Part shown: positions 34,408 to 43,958 of the stretch, piece after piece | Position numbering within the stretch: the stretch's first letter is position 1 | How the letters are laid out: every line of letters begins with the position of its first letter | From: Methylomonas sp. EFPC3 | GTDB lineage: Bacteria; Pseudomonadota; Gammaproteobacteria; Methylococcales; Methylomonadaceae | Length of the DNA: 64,000 bases | Direction of reading: 5' to 3' | Assembly (NCBI RefSeq): GCF_029643245.1 | Contig: NZ_CP116398.1 | Coordinates: forward strand, 186,001-250,000 | Notes under the pieces: generated by a model | Databases searched by the model: none | What the model saw: the letters and a program-made list of their open reading frames with translations, nothing else | What the model was told of the DNA's origin: nothing | Translations under genes and position numbers: made by a program

Positions 34408-34758
34408 TCAGCGATTGCCAATAAAGCTCGCCTCGGTTTTCCGCCGCACCCAGGCATTCATCAGTGCCTGCTGCAGCCGGCGCCGTATTAGCGGTAATGC
34501 TTTCCACAGCGCGTAAAGCGCAGAACCGCCAAGTGCCAACAAGATGTAAAAAGTGATGATCTGGCTGCCGTGGCGGGTGGTGTGAAAGGTATGCTCCACG
34601 GCATGTTCGATGCCAAGTTCGAACCATTCGAATGCCAGATGCAGCATTTCGAACAGGAAGTGGGCGACGCTGAAAACCAGATCGATGGTCAAATCGTACA
34701 TTGCCAAACCGGCTCCGACGCCGGCTACGGCTATTAAATCCAGATGTTGCCTAATCAT
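34408..34758 (-). CDS. Membrane protein of unknown function, probably frameshifted near its end
   Basis: A 116-residue protein with hydrophobic helices (about 8-35 and 66-90) around an amphipathic His-rich segment (FELGIEHAVEHTFHTTRHGSQ). It ends abruptly as KTEASFIGNR. One base back in frame the sequence continues as ELYWQSLTLQNKLGLLSTLLGAVYLSTFFVM to a stop at 34334, which looks like a natural hydrophobic C-terminus. A single-base change around 34430 would therefore have cut the protein. No slippery heptamer is seen there. Family not recognised. Confidence 0.6.
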   Translation of the reverse strand: MIRQHLDLIAVAGVGAGLAMYDLTIDLVFSVAHFLFEMLHLAFEWFELGIEHAVEHTFHTTRHGSQIITFYILLALGGSALYALWKALPLIRRRLQQALMNAWVRRKTEASFIGNR

Positions 34759-35236
34759 GCCAGTGCCTCTTTAAACAGTGATACTGCATCGTTTCCATCG
34801 CCGGCAGCTCCGGCCAGCCGCCGCAGTTTACTCGACCGTGATGGCAGGCGCAAAGCCCGCCATCAGCGGAAAATCCGCCGACATTCCCTTGGGGGGAGAA
34901 ATGTCGCAACGGATTCGGCAAGATTGTAATAAAACATCGATTCGATACCAAAATATTTTTGCATTGCCTCCGTTCCACAGCGCGATTGTGGTCTTGGGGG
35001 AGGACTGGTGCGGATTTTCTTCCCTGCTGCCGCGCCCGGCACCGGAGAGAGTGGCGAGAAAATACCCGCAGGGGAGCCGGTCGGGATGTGGCTCGTTTTG
35101 TAGCGAAAGTGTCTCGGCTGTCGGTCCGAGAACCGTCATTGAAATAGGCTTCGCGATAGCGGAAACAATACGTGATATTCGAATTTGTCTGGGTATTTGC
35201 ATTCCTCCGATTACGCTTCGCTAACCGGAGCCGACT
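34759..35236. other. Gene-free stretch
   Basis: I see no supported gene, RNA or repeat in these 478 bases. Open frames on both strands (for example 34778-35224) have unlikely amino acid composition and no ribosome site. Confidence 0.5.
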
Positions 35237-35476
35237 TTACGAGTTAGTTGAAAGAGACGATTTTTCCAGCCGCTCGGCCAGCCACATTTTGATAACGGAT
35301 TGCCGGGTAACGCCGAGTCTTCCCGCTTCGCGGTCTAACGAATCGATCATCCAGGCTGGGAAATCGACGTTGACCCGCTTTTGGGTTTGCATAATGCGTT
35401 GAGCTTGCGACAAATCCAGCGAATCGCTGATGTCGATGTCGTCGTCGAATTGTTTCTCGAACTCTTCAGCTTTCAT
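35237..35476 (-). CDS. brnA: BrnA-type antitoxin
   Basis: A 79-residue antitoxin. The acidic N-terminal half (EEFEKQFDDDIDISDSLDLSQ) would bind the toxin and the C-terminal half (RVNVDFPAWMIDSLDREAGRLGVTRQSVIKMWLAERL) is a ribbon-helix-helix DNA-binding domain. It starts 11 bases before the toxin stop, so translation is coupled. BrnA neutralises BrnT and represses the operon in the family; the gene order toxin then antitoxin is typical. Confidence 0.9.
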   Translation of the reverse strand: MKAEEFEKQFDDDIDISDSLDLSQAQRIMQTQKRVNVDFPAWMIDSLDREAGRLGVTRQSVIKMWLAERLEKSSLSTNS

Positions 35477-35729
35477 ACAATTTTACCTCTTCGGCACGTG
35501 AACGACGAACAGAAATGATGCGGATACGGTTGCCGCGATATGTGATTACTGCGGACCAATGTTTGCGCTTGATGACGCCGATTACTAAGAAGCGCGGCTC
35601 GTCCTCCGTTTTTGCCGGAATTTGTAGCAGCCGGGAATCGTTCCATAACACTTGGGCGTCAATGAAATCGATACCATGCTTTTCCAAATTGCTTCGGCTT
35701 TTAGCTTCGTCGAATTCAAATTTAAACAT
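35466..35729 (-). CDS. brnT: BrnT-type toxin
   Basis: An 87-residue BrnT ribonuclease-type toxin. The start MFKFEFDEAKSRSNLEKHGIDF, the central RFLVIGVI and the C-terminal YRGNRIRIISVRRSRAEEVKLYES match the family. It would cut RNA and slow growth unless bound by BrnA. TATAGT on the reverse strand (35739-35744) lies nine bases before the ATG, suggesting a very short leader. The pair sits in the fluid region next to repeats. Confidence 0.92.
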   Translation of the reverse strand: MFKFEFDEAKSRSNLEKHGIDFIDAQVLWNDSRLLQIPAKTEDEPRFLVIGVIKRKHWSAVITYRGNRIRIISVRRSRAEEVKLYES

Positions 35730-35756
35730 GATATAAAAACTATACCATTAAAACGT

Positions 35757-35782
35757 AAAAAGGCCGGTTTCCCGGCCTTTTT
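35757..35782. terminator. Bidirectional rho-independent terminator
   Basis: AAAAAGGCCGG (35757-35767), loop TTTC and CCGGCCTTTTT (35772-35782) form a perfect GC-rich hairpin flanked by A and T runs, so it can work in both directions. It lies downstream of htpG on the reverse strand, between htpG and the brnT start. Confidence 0.88.
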
Positions 35783-35798
35783 AAGTGACTACTTGCTG

Positions 35799-35877
35799 GT
35801 TAGCTCAAAAGCCCAACCCTATCGAAAGCCAACGAGTTGGGTTACGGCTAGTGCCTTTTATGCCCTTGGGGTAAACC
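35799..35877. repeat. Palindromic AACCCAAC / GTTGGGTT element
   Basis: The stretch between the terminator and htpG contains GCCCAACCC, GAGTTGGGTTA and TAAACCCAACCTAC in alternating orientation, a folded-back repeat related in design to the GTAGGCTGGGT elements. It overlaps no gene. Confidence 0.5.
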
Positions 35878-35881
35878 CAAC

Positions 35882-37819
35882 CTACTTCAATAGGTTTTGC
35901 AACAACCCATTCAACTTATGCACAAACGCTGCCGGATCGTCCAACTGGCCGCCTTCGCTGAGGATGGCTTGGTCGAACAAAATATGGCTGATGTCGGCAA
36001 AGCGCGCGTCGTCTTGCTCGTTTTTCAGGGCCTGGACGATGGCGTGGTCCGGGTTGATTTCGAAGATCGGTTTGCTGTTGCCGCCCATGCCGAACATGCC
36101 GCCGGCGTGGCCGGCTTCCTTCATGAGCCTTTCCATGTGCAGGCTCATGTCGTAAGCGCCGGTCACCAAACAGGCCGGGGAGTCGGTCAGACGGTGGCTG
36201 ATTTTGACTTCGCTGACTTTGTCGCTGAGCACGTCCTTGAGTTGCTTGACCACCGATTCGAAGTCCTTGCTGACTTCTTCTTGGTGTTTTTTCTCTTCTT
36301 CGGTGTCGAACTTGTCCAGGTCCAGTTCGCCTTTGGCAATCGATTGCATGTGCTTGCCTTCGAACTCGGTCAAGCTGGACACCAGCCATTCGTCGATACG
36401 ATCGGTGAGCAATAACACTTCGATGCCTTTCTTGCGGAACACTTCCAAATGCGGGCTGCTTTTGGCGGCGGCGAAGCTGTCGGCGGTGATGAAGTAGATT
36501 TTTTCCTGGCCTTCCTTCATCCGGCTGACGTAGTCGGCCAGCGACACGTTCTGGGTCTTGTCGTCGGTGTGGGTCGAAGAAAAACGCAGCAGGCCGGCGA
36601 CGCGGTCCTTGTTTTTGTGGTCTTCGATCGGGCCTTCCTTAATGACGTTACCGAATTGCTCCCAGAATTTTTGGTATTTCTCGGCGTCGTTCTCGGCCAG
36701 ATCTTCCAGCAGGCCCAATACCTTTTTCACGGCGCCGCCCTTGATGGTGCTGATCTGTTTGCTTTGTTGCAGGATCTCGCGCGATACGTTCAATGGCAGG
36801 CTATCGGTATCGATCACGCCGCGGATGAAGCGCAGGTAGCGCGGCATCAGTTGTTCGGCGTCGTCGGTGATGAAGACTTTTTTGATGTACAGCTTGACGC
36901 CGTGTTTGGCGTCGCGATCCCACAAATCGAAGGGGGCGCGGCCTGGTACGTACAGTAACAAGGTGTATTCGTTGGTGCCTTCCACCTTGCTGTGGACGTG
37001 GGCCAGCGGGTCCTGGAAGTCGTGGCCGACATGTTTGTAGAACTCGTTGTACTGTTCTTCGGTGATGTCGTCCTTGGATTTGGTCCACAACGCCGACGCG
37101 CTGTTGACGGTTTCGTCTTCGATGCGGGCCGGTGCGGTTTCGTTGCCGTCATCGTCTTTCTCGGCCGGGATTTCCTGGCTCATGATGATGGGCAGGGAAA
37201 TGTGGTCCGAGTATTTTTTGATGATGGAACGTAGTTTCCAGGCGCTCAAGAACTCATCTTCGCCTTCTTTCAGATGCAGTACGATTTCGGTGCCGCGGCT
37301 GGCTTTATCGACCGATTCGATGCTGTATTCGCCCAGGCCGTCGGACTCCCAGCGCACGCCTTCGCTAACCGGCGCCCCGGCCTTGCGGGTGGTCAATGTC
37401 ACTTTATCGGCGACGATGAAGGCCGAGTAAAAGCCGACGCCAAACTGACCGATCAATTCGCTGTCCTTGGCTTGGTCGCCGGTCAGACGTTCGAAGAATT
37501 GTTTGGTGCCTGATTTGGCAATAGTGCCGATGTGGTCCTGCACTTCCTCGCGGCTCATGCCGATGCCGTTATCGGTGATGGTGATGGTCTTTTTGGCTTC
37601 GTCGAAATCAACACGGATTTTCAGCTCGCTGTCGCCTTCGTACAAGCTGTCGTTGGCCAAGGCTTCGAAGCGCAGTTTGTCGGCGGCGTCGGAACCGTTG
37701 GAGATCAGCTCGCGCAAAAAGATTTCCTTGTTGCTGTACAAGGAGTGAATCATCAAGTGCAGCAAATGTTTGACTTCGGTTTGAAAACCTAGGGTTTGTT
37801 TGTTTGCCTCAACAGTCAT
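35882..37819 (-). CDS. htpG: Chaperone HtpG (Hsp90)
   Basis: A 645-residue Hsp90 chaperone. The N-terminal GHKL ATPase (about 1-230) has [26 protein letters not shown] and [11 protein letters not shown]; the middle domain has the catalytic Arg segment ([13 protein letters not shown]); the C-terminal dimerisation domain ends near the stop. It acts on cytoplasmic clients under stress. A well-formed sigma-32 promoter lies 36 bases upstream of the ATG, and a strong terminator follows the gene. Confidence 0.97.
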   Translation of the reverse strand: MTVEANKQTLGFQTEVKHLLHLMIHSLYSNKEIFLRELISNGSDAADKLRFEALANDSLYEGDSELKIRVDFDEAKKTITITDNGIGMSREEVQDHIGTIAKSGTKQFFERLTGDQAKDSELIGQFGVGFYSAFIVADKVTLTTRKAGAPVSEGVRWESDGLGEYSIESVDKASRGTEIVLHLKEGEDEFLSAWKLRSIIKKYSDHISLPIIMSQEIPAEKDDDGNETAPARIEDETVNSASALWTKSKDDITEEQYNEFYKHVGHDFQDPLAHVHSKVEGTNEYTLLLYVPGRAPFDLWDRDAKHGVKLYIKKVFITDDAEQLMPRYLRFIRGVIDTDSLPLNVSREILQQSKQISTIKGGAVKKVLGLLEDLAENDAEKYQKFWEQFGNVIKEGPIEDHKNKDRVAGLLRFSSTHTDDKTQNVSLADYVSRMKEGQEKIYFITADSFAAAKSSPHLEVFRKKGIEVLLLTDRIDEWLVSSLTEFEGKHMQSIAKGELDLDKFDTEEEKKHQEEVSKDFESVVKQLKDVLSDKVSEVKISHRLTDSPACLVTGAYDMSLHMERLMKEAGHAGGMFGMGGNSKPIFEINPDHAIVQALKNEQDDARFADISHILFDQAILSEGGQLDDPAAFVHKLNGLLQNLLK

Positions 37820-37854
37820 GTCTATACTCTTTTGGTTGTAAAGTGGACTTGGGC

Positions 37855-37884
37855 AAGTTGGGGATGACCGTTAAATTTTTCAAG
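37855..37884 (-). promoter_or_regulatory. Sigma-32 heat-shock promoter of htpG
   Basis: On the reverse strand CTTGAAA (37884-37878) and CCCCAACTT (37863-37855) are separated by 14 bases. This matches the heat-shock consensus CTTGAAA-N11-16-CCCCATNT at all -35 positions and the CCCCA core. Confidence 0.85.
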
Positions 37885-37944
37885 GCCGCGGTCGCGGCAG
37901 TCGGGGCAAGCGGGTTTTATGGTCTCGTTAGTTGAATCTCGCTT

Positions 37945-39573
37945 ATGAAATTGAGTTTAGCCGGCAAACCGATTTTGCTTGTCGAAGACAAGCCTGTGAT
38001 TCGTAAGTCGATACGCGACATGTTGTACGGCTTGAATGCCGATGCGATTGTCGAGGCCGACAGCGGTGTCGCCGCCGTCAACGCCATGGCGAAAACCACG
38101 TTCGAGATCGTGTTGTGCGACTACAACCTGGGGCCGGGCAAGAACGGCCAGCAAGTGTTGGAGGAAGCGCGGCATCGCAAATTGATCGATTACCGCAGCA
38201 TTTTCATTTTAATCAGTTCCGAACAATCCACCGGCGCCGTGCTGGGCGCAATGGACAGCAAGCCGGACGAATACCTGACCAAGCCGTTCAATGCCCAGCA
38301 ATTGATCAGCCGCTTGCAGCGGCACTTTGCGCGCCGCGAGTATTTGGCTGCGATCGAAAAGGCGATGGCGAAAGGCGATTTGGCGCAGGCGATCCGGCAC
38401 TGCGACACCTTACTGGAAAGTGGCGACGGGACGATGCGCCTGCATCTGCTGAAAATGCGCGCCGAGTTGGCAACCTCTGCCGGCGATTTCGAAACCGCGC
38501 GGCAGATTTACGGTGAAGTATTGCAGCATCGCGAGCTGCCCTGGGCACGTCTGGGCTTGGCTGTGATCGACTTTCAAACCAACGATATCGAGCAAGCCAT
38601 CGCCGGCCTGCAGAGCCTGGTGGCGGACAACCCGATGCTGATGGAGGGTTACGACTGGCTGACCCGAGCCTACGAAGCGCTGGAACGGCATCAGGAGGTT
38701 GAACAGGTGTTGGCGCAGGCTTTGGAATTGTCGCCGCAATCGATCCTGCGGCAGAAGAAGTTTGCCGAGACGGCCGATAAAAACGGCAATCTGGAAGCGG
38801 CCGAAAAAGCTTATAAGGCGGCAGTCAAACTGGGCAAGCATTCGGTTCACGGCTCCTGTAGCGACTACGCCGGTCTGGCCAAGTTATACGCCAAGACCAA
38901 TGCCGGCGAGGAGGCTTTAAAGACACTGAATGAAATGCGCCAGGAATACGGCAACCTGCCGGAGGCCGAACTACGGGCGGCGACCTTGGAGGCCGATCTG
39001 TTCCGGGCGCAGGGCGACGAGGACGCGGCGCAGCAGGCTTTGGAGAAAGCTTTGGAACTTTGCGCTCGCTTGGGTAGCAAAGCGCCGCGCGAGTTGCAGT
39101 TGGAGGTGGCGCGTTCGTGCTTTTTGAACGAGCAGATCGGCAAAGCCGAGGCCATCCTGCACGGATTGATTCATAACCATATCGACGACGAGCCATTTCT
39201 GAACAATCTGCGCGCCATGCAAAGCGGGATCGGCATGCATAACCACTCGGAAGTCCTGATTCAAAAAACCAAACAAGTTTTGGTTGCCACCAACAATAAA
39301 GGTGTGGCGCTATACAAGCAGGGTAAATTCAATGAAGCGCTGGATTTGTTCGAGCAGGCATTTTCGGCGATGCCGGAAAACAAGACCATCATCTTAAACA
39401 TGCTGAAAATTATTATTCACGACTTGAAAGTAAATCCGTTCGACGAAGATAAGGAGCGTCGCGCCAAAACGCTGCTCAAGAAAGCCAAGTTACTGGGTGT
39501 GGAGCAGCACAAACTGGGGGTGTTGCAGCTGGAATTCGGCAAATTGCAGCGCGCCGCCGTTGCCAAGGTCTAA
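37945..39573 (+). CDS. Receiver-TPR response regulator
   Basis: A 542-residue cytoplasmic protein. The receiver domain (about 1-130) has Asp59 as phosphorylation site (IVLCDYNLGPGKNG) and Lys113 in LTKPF. The rest (about 135-540) is helical TPR-like repeats, with no DNA-binding or enzymatic output, so it presumably signals by protein contacts. A small histidine kinase gene starts two bases after the stop, almost certainly its partner. Confidence 0.88.
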   Translation: MKLSLAGKPILLVEDKPVIRKSIRDMLYGLNADAIVEADSGVAAVNAMAKTTFEIVLCDYNLGPGKNGQQVLEEARHRKLIDYRSIFILISSEQSTGAVLGAMDSKPDEYLTKPFNAQQLISRLQRHFARREYLAAIEKAMAKGDLAQAIRHCDTLLESGDGTMRLHLLKMRAELATSAGDFETARQIYGEVLQHRELPWARLGLAVIDFQTNDIEQAIAGLQSLVADNPMLMEGYDWLTRAYEALERHQEVEQVLAQALELSPQSILRQKKFAETADKNGNLEAAEKAYKAAVKLGKHSVHGSCSDYAGLAKLYAKTNAGEEALKTLNEMRQEYGNLPEAELRAATLEADLFRAQGDEDAAQQALEKALELCARLGSKAPRELQLEVARSCFLNEQIGKAEAILHGLIHNHIDDEPFLNNLRAMQSGIGMHNHSEVLIQKTKQVLVATNNKGVALYKQGKFNEALDLFEQAFSAMPENKTIILNMLKIIIHDLKVNPFDEDKERRAKTLLKKAKLLGVEQHKLGVLQLEFGKLQRAAVAKV

Positions 39574-39575
39574 CT

Positions 39576-40259
39576 GTGTCCGGCCGCTTGGAGCGCGATG
39601 CGCTGTTTCCGACGCTGTTGGCATTTACGGTGCACGACATCAAAAATTCGTTGGGCACCTTGCTGGAGTTGATCCGCCAGTTCTCCGCCAAACGCCAAAC
39701 CGAAGCCGGCGATTTGGGACTGCTGGAATTCGAGGCGGTGCGGATTAACCATAGTCTGATGCAACTGCTCGTGTTATATAAGGTTGGGGCTCACAAATTC
39801 AGTTTGGACATCGACCAATGTGCGGTGCTCGATTTGCTGCAGGAAGCGGTGGATCAGCAAGCGCGGCTGTCTACCTTGCACGAGGTCGAGCTGCGGCTGG
39901 ATTGCACCGACGAGTTGCAAGCCTATTGCGATTTCGACAATATCGCCAATGCCTTGGCGGCGGTGTTGAATAACGCCTTACGCTATACTCGGCACACGGT
40001 GTTGGTGTCGGCCGAGCAGGACGGCGACTATTTGCAGATCGCGATCGAGGACGACGGCGCCGGTTATCCGCCGCATTTTCTGCAGGCCGATTTGACCAAC
40101 GCCGCCGAGCTGGATTGGGTCAACGGCAATACCGGTCTGGGCCTCTATTTCGTGTCGGTGATCGCCGGGTTGCACAAAAACGCCGGCCGCTGCGGTTACG
40201 TCAAGATCGACAATGCCAGCCGGCTGGGCGGAGCCCGGTTTCGGCTGTTTTTGCCTTGA
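39576..40259 (+). CDS. Small histidine kinase without a sensor domain
   Basis: A 227-residue protein starting at GTG, two bases after the response regulator stop. The phosphorylated histidine is His20 in VHDIKNSLG; the ATPase domain has an N box (LNNALRY), EDDGAGYP and NTGLGLYFVSVI. There is no membrane segment or PAS domain, so it must receive input through another protein, perhaps the TPR part of its partner. An in-frame TTG at 39588 is another possible start. Confidence 0.88.
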   Translation: MSGRLERDALFPTLLAFTVHDIKNSLGTLLELIRQFSAKRQTEAGDLGLLEFEAVRINHSLMQLLVLYKVGAHKFSLDIDQCAVLDLLQEAVDQQARLSTLHEVELRLDCTDELQAYCDFDNIANALAAVLNNALRYTRHTVLVSAEQDGDYLQIAIEDDGAGYPPHFLQADLTNAAELDWVNGNTGLGLYFVSVIAGLHKNAGRCGYVKIDNASRLGGARFRLFLP

Positions 40260-40347
40260 TTTGGCCGTTACTAAGTTACAATAAGCGCCGCGGCGGCGTA
40301 GAGGGATGAAGACCGCCAGGAACACACAACAATAATATCGGTTGCAT

Positions 40348-41418
40348 ATGAGCATTTTAGTTACCGGCGGCGCCGGCTTTATCGGCAGCAATTTCGTTCT
40401 GGATTGGCTGGCGCAGAGCGACGAAACCGTCGTCAATCTGGATAAGCTGACCTATGCCGGCAACCCGCAAAATCTGGCCGCGCTGCAAGCCGATGCCCGC
40501 CACGTGTTCGTGCACGGCGATATCGGCGATTACGATTTGGTGCTGGGCCTACTGAAGCAGCACCAAGTGCGCGCCGTGGTCAATTTCGCCGCCGAGTCCC
40601 ATGTCGATCGTTCGATACATGGCCCGGAAGACTTTATCCAGACCAATATCGTCGGTAGTTTTCGTTTGTTGGAAGCGGCTAGGGAATATTGGAACAATCT
40701 GCAACCTGCCGAGCAACAGGCGTTCCGCTTTCTGCATGTCTCCACCGACGAAGTTTACGGGTCGCTGGAAAAAACCGATCCACCGTTCGCCGAAACCAAC
40801 CAATACCAGCCCAACAGCCCGTATTCTGCCAGCAAGGCCGCCAGCGACCATCTGGTTCGCGCTTACCACCATACTTACGGTTTGCCGGTGCTGACTACCA
40901 ATTGTTCGAACAATTACGGCCCTTACCATTTCCCGGAAAAGTTGATCCCGCTCTGCATCCAAAACGCCTTGTCCGGCAAGCCGCTGCCGATTTACGGCGA
41001 CGGCCAGCAAATCCGCGACTGGTTGTACGTCAAAGACCATTGCAGCGCGATTCGGCGCGTATTGGCTGCCGGCAAGCTGGGCGAGGTCTACAACGTTGGC
41101 GGCTGGAACGAAAAGGCTAATCTGGATGTGGTAAATACGCTGTGCGCGATACTCGACGAACTGCAGCCGCGTGCCGACGGCAAGTCGTATGCCGAGCAAA
41201 TTACCTATGTCAAAGACCGACCCGGCCACGACCGCCGCTATGCGATCGATGCGACCAAACTGGAGCGGGAATTGGGCTGGAAACCGGCGGAAACCTTCGA
41301 GACCGGGATACGCAAGACCGTGCAGTGGTACCTGGATAACCAGGCCTGGGTCAACAATGTCTTGTCCGGCGATTACCAGGCTTGGCTGGATAAAAATTAC
41401 GCCGGGCGGGCCGGGTGA
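40348..41418 (+). CDS. rfbB: dTDP-glucose 4,6-dehydratase
   Basis: A 356-residue short-chain dehydrogenase/reductase that converts dTDP-glucose to dTDP-4-keto-6-deoxyglucose, the second step to dTDP-L-rhamnose. [10 protein letters not shown] (6-15) binds [11 protein letters not shown] and YSASKA supply the catalytic Thr/Asp/Glu and Tyr/Lys. The ATG at 40348 begins the Rossmann strand; a TTG six bases before is in frame. It leads a tight operon with rfbD (four-base overlap) and rfbA. Confidence 0.96.
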   Translation: MSILVTGGAGFIGSNFVLDWLAQSDETVVNLDKLTYAGNPQNLAALQADARHVFVHGDIGDYDLVLGLLKQHQVRAVVNFAAESHVDRSIHGPEDFIQTNIVGSFRLLEAAREYWNNLQPAEQQAFRFLHVSTDEVYGSLEKTDPPFAETNQYQPNSPYSASKAASDHLVRAYHHTYGLPVLTTNCSNNYGPYHFPEKLIPLCIQNALSGKPLPIYGDGQQIRDWLYVKDHCSAIRRVLAAGKLGEVYNVGGWNEKANLDVVNTLCAILDELQPRADGKSYAEQITYVKDRPGHDRRYAIDATKLERELGWKPAETFETGIRKTVQWYLDNQAWVNNVLSGDYQAWLDKNYAGRAG

Positions 41419-42311
41419 AGATCTTACTGTTCGGCAAGAACGGCCAGGTCGGCTGGGAACTGCAGCGCAGTCTGGCGCCGCTAGGCGAATTGCTGGCCTT
41501 GGATCGCCAGGATCGGCAGCACTGCGGTGACTTGAGCAATCCGGAAGGCATCGCGGCTACAATACGGGCTCTACGCCCCAATGTAATTGTCAACGCCGCC
41601 GCTTACACGGCGGTCGATAAGGCCGAAACCGAAATCGAGCTGGCCAATACCATCAATTGTGCTGCGCCGCGGGCGATGGCGGACACAGCGGCGGAATGCG
41701 GCGCTTGGCTGCTGCATTATTCCACCGACTACGTTTTTAATGGCAGCGGCAATCAAGCTTGGCGGGAAGATGATGCGACCGGGCCGCTAAATGTCTACGG
41801 CCAGACTAAATTGGCCGGCGAACGTGCGATTCAAGCCAGCGGCTGCCGGCATTTGATCTTTCGCACCAGTTGGGTGTACGCCGCGCGCGGGAACAATTTT
41901 GCCAAGACCATGTTGCGGCTGGCGCAGGAGCGGCAGCAGTTGTCGGTGATCGACGACCAGATCGGCGCGCCGACCGGGGCCGAGTTGTTGGCCGATGTTG
42001 CGGCTCACGCCATCCGCGCCGCATTGCGCTCGCCGGATGTCGCCGGGATCTATCATCTGACGGCGGCCGGCGAGACTTCTTGGTACGAATACGCCCACTT
42101 TGCGCTGGATTTCGCCCGCCAGGCCGGCGTCGCGTTGAATACGCCGAAGCAGGCGGTCACCGCGATCCCGACCAGCGCGTATCAGACACCGGCCAAACGG
42201 CCGTTGAATTCGCGCTTGAATACCGAAAAATTGCAGGCCGCATTCGATTTACGCTTGCCGCCATGGCAGGCAGGGGTCGAGCGCGTGTTGTCCGAGTTGT
42301 ATGGAAGGTAA
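41415..42311 (+). CDS. rfbD: dTDP-4-dehydrorhamnose reductase
   Basis: A 298-residue NADPH-dependent reductase that finishes dTDP-L-rhamnose synthesis. It has the cofactor loop [22 protein letters not shown] and YGQTKLAGE (catalytic Tyr/Lys). The GTG start overlaps the rfbB stop (GTGA). rfbA follows two bases after the stop. Confidence 0.95.
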   Translation: MKILLFGKNGQVGWELQRSLAPLGELLALDRQDRQHCGDLSNPEGIAATIRALRPNVIVNAAAYTAVDKAETEIELANTINCAAPRAMADTAAECGAWLLHYSTDYVFNGSGNQAWREDDATGPLNVYGQTKLAGERAIQASGCRHLIFRTSWVYAARGNNFAKTMLRLAQERQQLSVIDDQIGAPTGAELLADVAAHAIRAALRSPDVAGIYHLTAAGETSWYEYAHFALDFARQAGVALNTPKQAVTAIPTSAYQTPAKRPLNSRLNTEKLQAAFDLRLPPWQAGVERVLSELYGR

Positions 42312-42313
42312 CC

Positions 42314-43198
42314 ATGAGTCAACGTAAAGGCATTATTCTGGCAGGCGGTTCCGGTACCCGCTTGTACCCGGTCACCAAAGCGGTTTCCAAGCAATTGCTG
42401 CCGATTTACGACAAGCCGATGATTTATTATCCGCTCAGCACCTTGATGCTGGCCGGCATTCGCGACATTCTGATCATTTCCACACCGCAGGATACGCCCT
42501 TGTTTCAACAGTTGCTCGGCGACGGCAGCGATTGGGGCTTGAATTTGCAGTACGCGGTACAACCCAGCCCCGACGGCTTGGCGCAGGCCTTCATCATCGG
42601 TCGCGATTTTGTCGGAGCCGATCCCAGCGCCTTGGTGTTGGGCGACAATATTTTCTACGGCCACGATTTGTATCAGCAATTGCGAACAGCAAACGACCGC
42701 AGCTCGGGCGCGACGGTTTTCGCCTACCACGTACAGGACCCGGAGCGTTACGGCGTGGTCAGCTTCGACGCGGAGGGCAGGGCCTTGTCGCTGGAGGAAA
42801 AGCCGGCCCAGCCGAAGAGCCATTACGCCGTGACCGGCTTATATTTTTACGATAATCAAGTGGTCGATATCGCCGCCAATTTGCAACCTTCGCCGCGCGG
42901 CGAGTTGGAAATTACCGACGTCAACCGGATCTATCTTGAGCGTCAACAACTTAGCGTTGAGATCATGGGCCGTGGCTATGCTTGGCTGGATACCGGTACC
43001 CACGCCAGTCTGATCGAAGCCAGCAACTTCATCGAGACCATCGAGTCTCGCCAGGGTCTGAAAATTTCCTGCCCGGAGGAAGTTGCCTGGCGTAGCGGCT
43101 GGATCGGCGACGAGCAGATCGAAAAATTGGCCAAACCGCTGGCAAAGAACGGTTACGGTCAATATTTGTTAACATTGTTGAATAAGCAAGTATTTTGA
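42314..43198 (+). CDS. rfbA: Glucose-1-phosphate thymidylyltransferase
   Basis: A 294-residue nucleotidyltransferase making dTDP-glucose from glucose 1-phosphate and dTTP, the first step of the rhamnose pathway. It begins [30 protein letters not shown], the signature of the family, with [10 protein letters not shown] and [24 protein letters not shown] further in. It starts two bases after rfbD. A longer frame upstream overlaps rfbD and is a shadow. Confidence 0.96.
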   Translation: MSQRKGIILAGGSGTRLYPVTKAVSKQLLPIYDKPMIYYPLSTLMLAGIRDILIISTPQDTPLFQQLLGDGSDWGLNLQYAVQPSPDGLAQAFIIGRDFVGADPSALVLGDNIFYGHDLYQQLRTANDRSSGATVFAYHVQDPERYGVVSFDAEGRALSLEEKPAQPKSHYAVTGLYFYDNQVVDIAANLQPSPRGELEITDVNRIYLERQQLSVEIMGRGYAWLDTGTHASLIEASNFIETIESRQGLKISCPEEVAWRSGWIGDEQIEKLAKPLAKNGYGQYLLTLLNKQVF

Positions 43199-43366
43199 TT
43201 GGCCGAACTGGTCGCATGCGATTTTTGGTCGCCCACAAAACTGACATCAAATCCGAATAAATTTGGTGTTCATATATCCTGTGGCATAGAGGCTAGCCGT
43301 TTTGCGACTTGCGTTAAATTGCTATCGCTCAGCCGCAGTCACTTTCGTTTAGATTTTAGGTAAGCC

Positions 43367-43915
43367 ATGCAAGCCAGCCGTCTTTCCATTCCCGATGTCG
43401 TATTATTCACCCCTAAAGTGTTCGGCGACGAGCGCGGCTTTTTTTTCGAAAGTTTCAACGAAAAATTGTTCAGGGAATTGACCGGCGTCGACGTCAACTT
43501 CGTGCAGGATAACCACTCGAAATCGCAAAAAGGCGTGTTACGCGGCTTGCATTACCAAATGCCGCCGATGGCCCAAGGCAAGCTGGTCCGGGTTGTACAG
43601 GGCGAAGTATTCGACGTCGCGGTGGACATTCGCAAAAGCTCGCCAACTTTCGGCCAATGGGTCGGCGAAATATTGTCGGCCGATAACAAGCGGCAAATGT
43701 GGATACCGGAAGGCTTCGCCCACGGTTTCGTGACGCTGTCCGATACGGCGGAATTTCTGTACAAAACCACGAATTACTATGCGCCGCACCACGAGCGCTG
43801 TATTGCCTGGAACGACAAGAGTCTGCAAGTCAATTGGCCGTATGCCGGCGAACCGGTTCTCTCCGGAAAAGACCAAGCCGGCGTGTCGTTAGCCGAGGCT
43901 GAACTGTTTGCTTGA
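43367..43915 (+). CDS. rfbC: dTDP-4-dehydrorhamnose 3,5-epimerase
   Basis: A 182-residue cupin epimerase that turns dTDP-4-keto-6-deoxyglucose into the L-rhamno form. The catalytic His is in VLRGLHYQ and the conserved segment IPEGFAHGF follows. It is separated from rfbA by a 168-base gap, which may hold its own promoter, and is followed by the nonulosonate genes. A more divergent paralogue lies at 61293-61865. Confidence 0.95.
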   Translation: MQASRLSIPDVVLFTPKVFGDERGFFFESFNEKLFRELTGVDVNFVQDNHSKSQKGVLRGLHYQMPPMAQGKLVRVVQGEVFDVAVDIRKSSPTFGQWVGEILSADNKRQMWIPEGFAHGFVTLSDTAEFLYKTTNYYAPHHERCIAWNDKSLQVNWPYAGEPVLSGKDQAGVSLAEAELFA

Positions 43916-43958
43916 ACCCGCTCGACGGCCGGCGCTATAAAATTCTTTCTTGATTAAT

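Noticed and set aside
34415-34450. Programmed -1 frameshift joining the two parts of the membrane protein
   Set aside because: CGGCGGAAAACC does not give a proper X-XXY-YYZ slippery heptamer and no downstream pseudoknot is evident; a mutation is simpler.
34778-35224. 148-residue + strand frame
   Set aside because: Composition unlike a protein, no ribosome site, overlapped by an equally long frame on the other strand.
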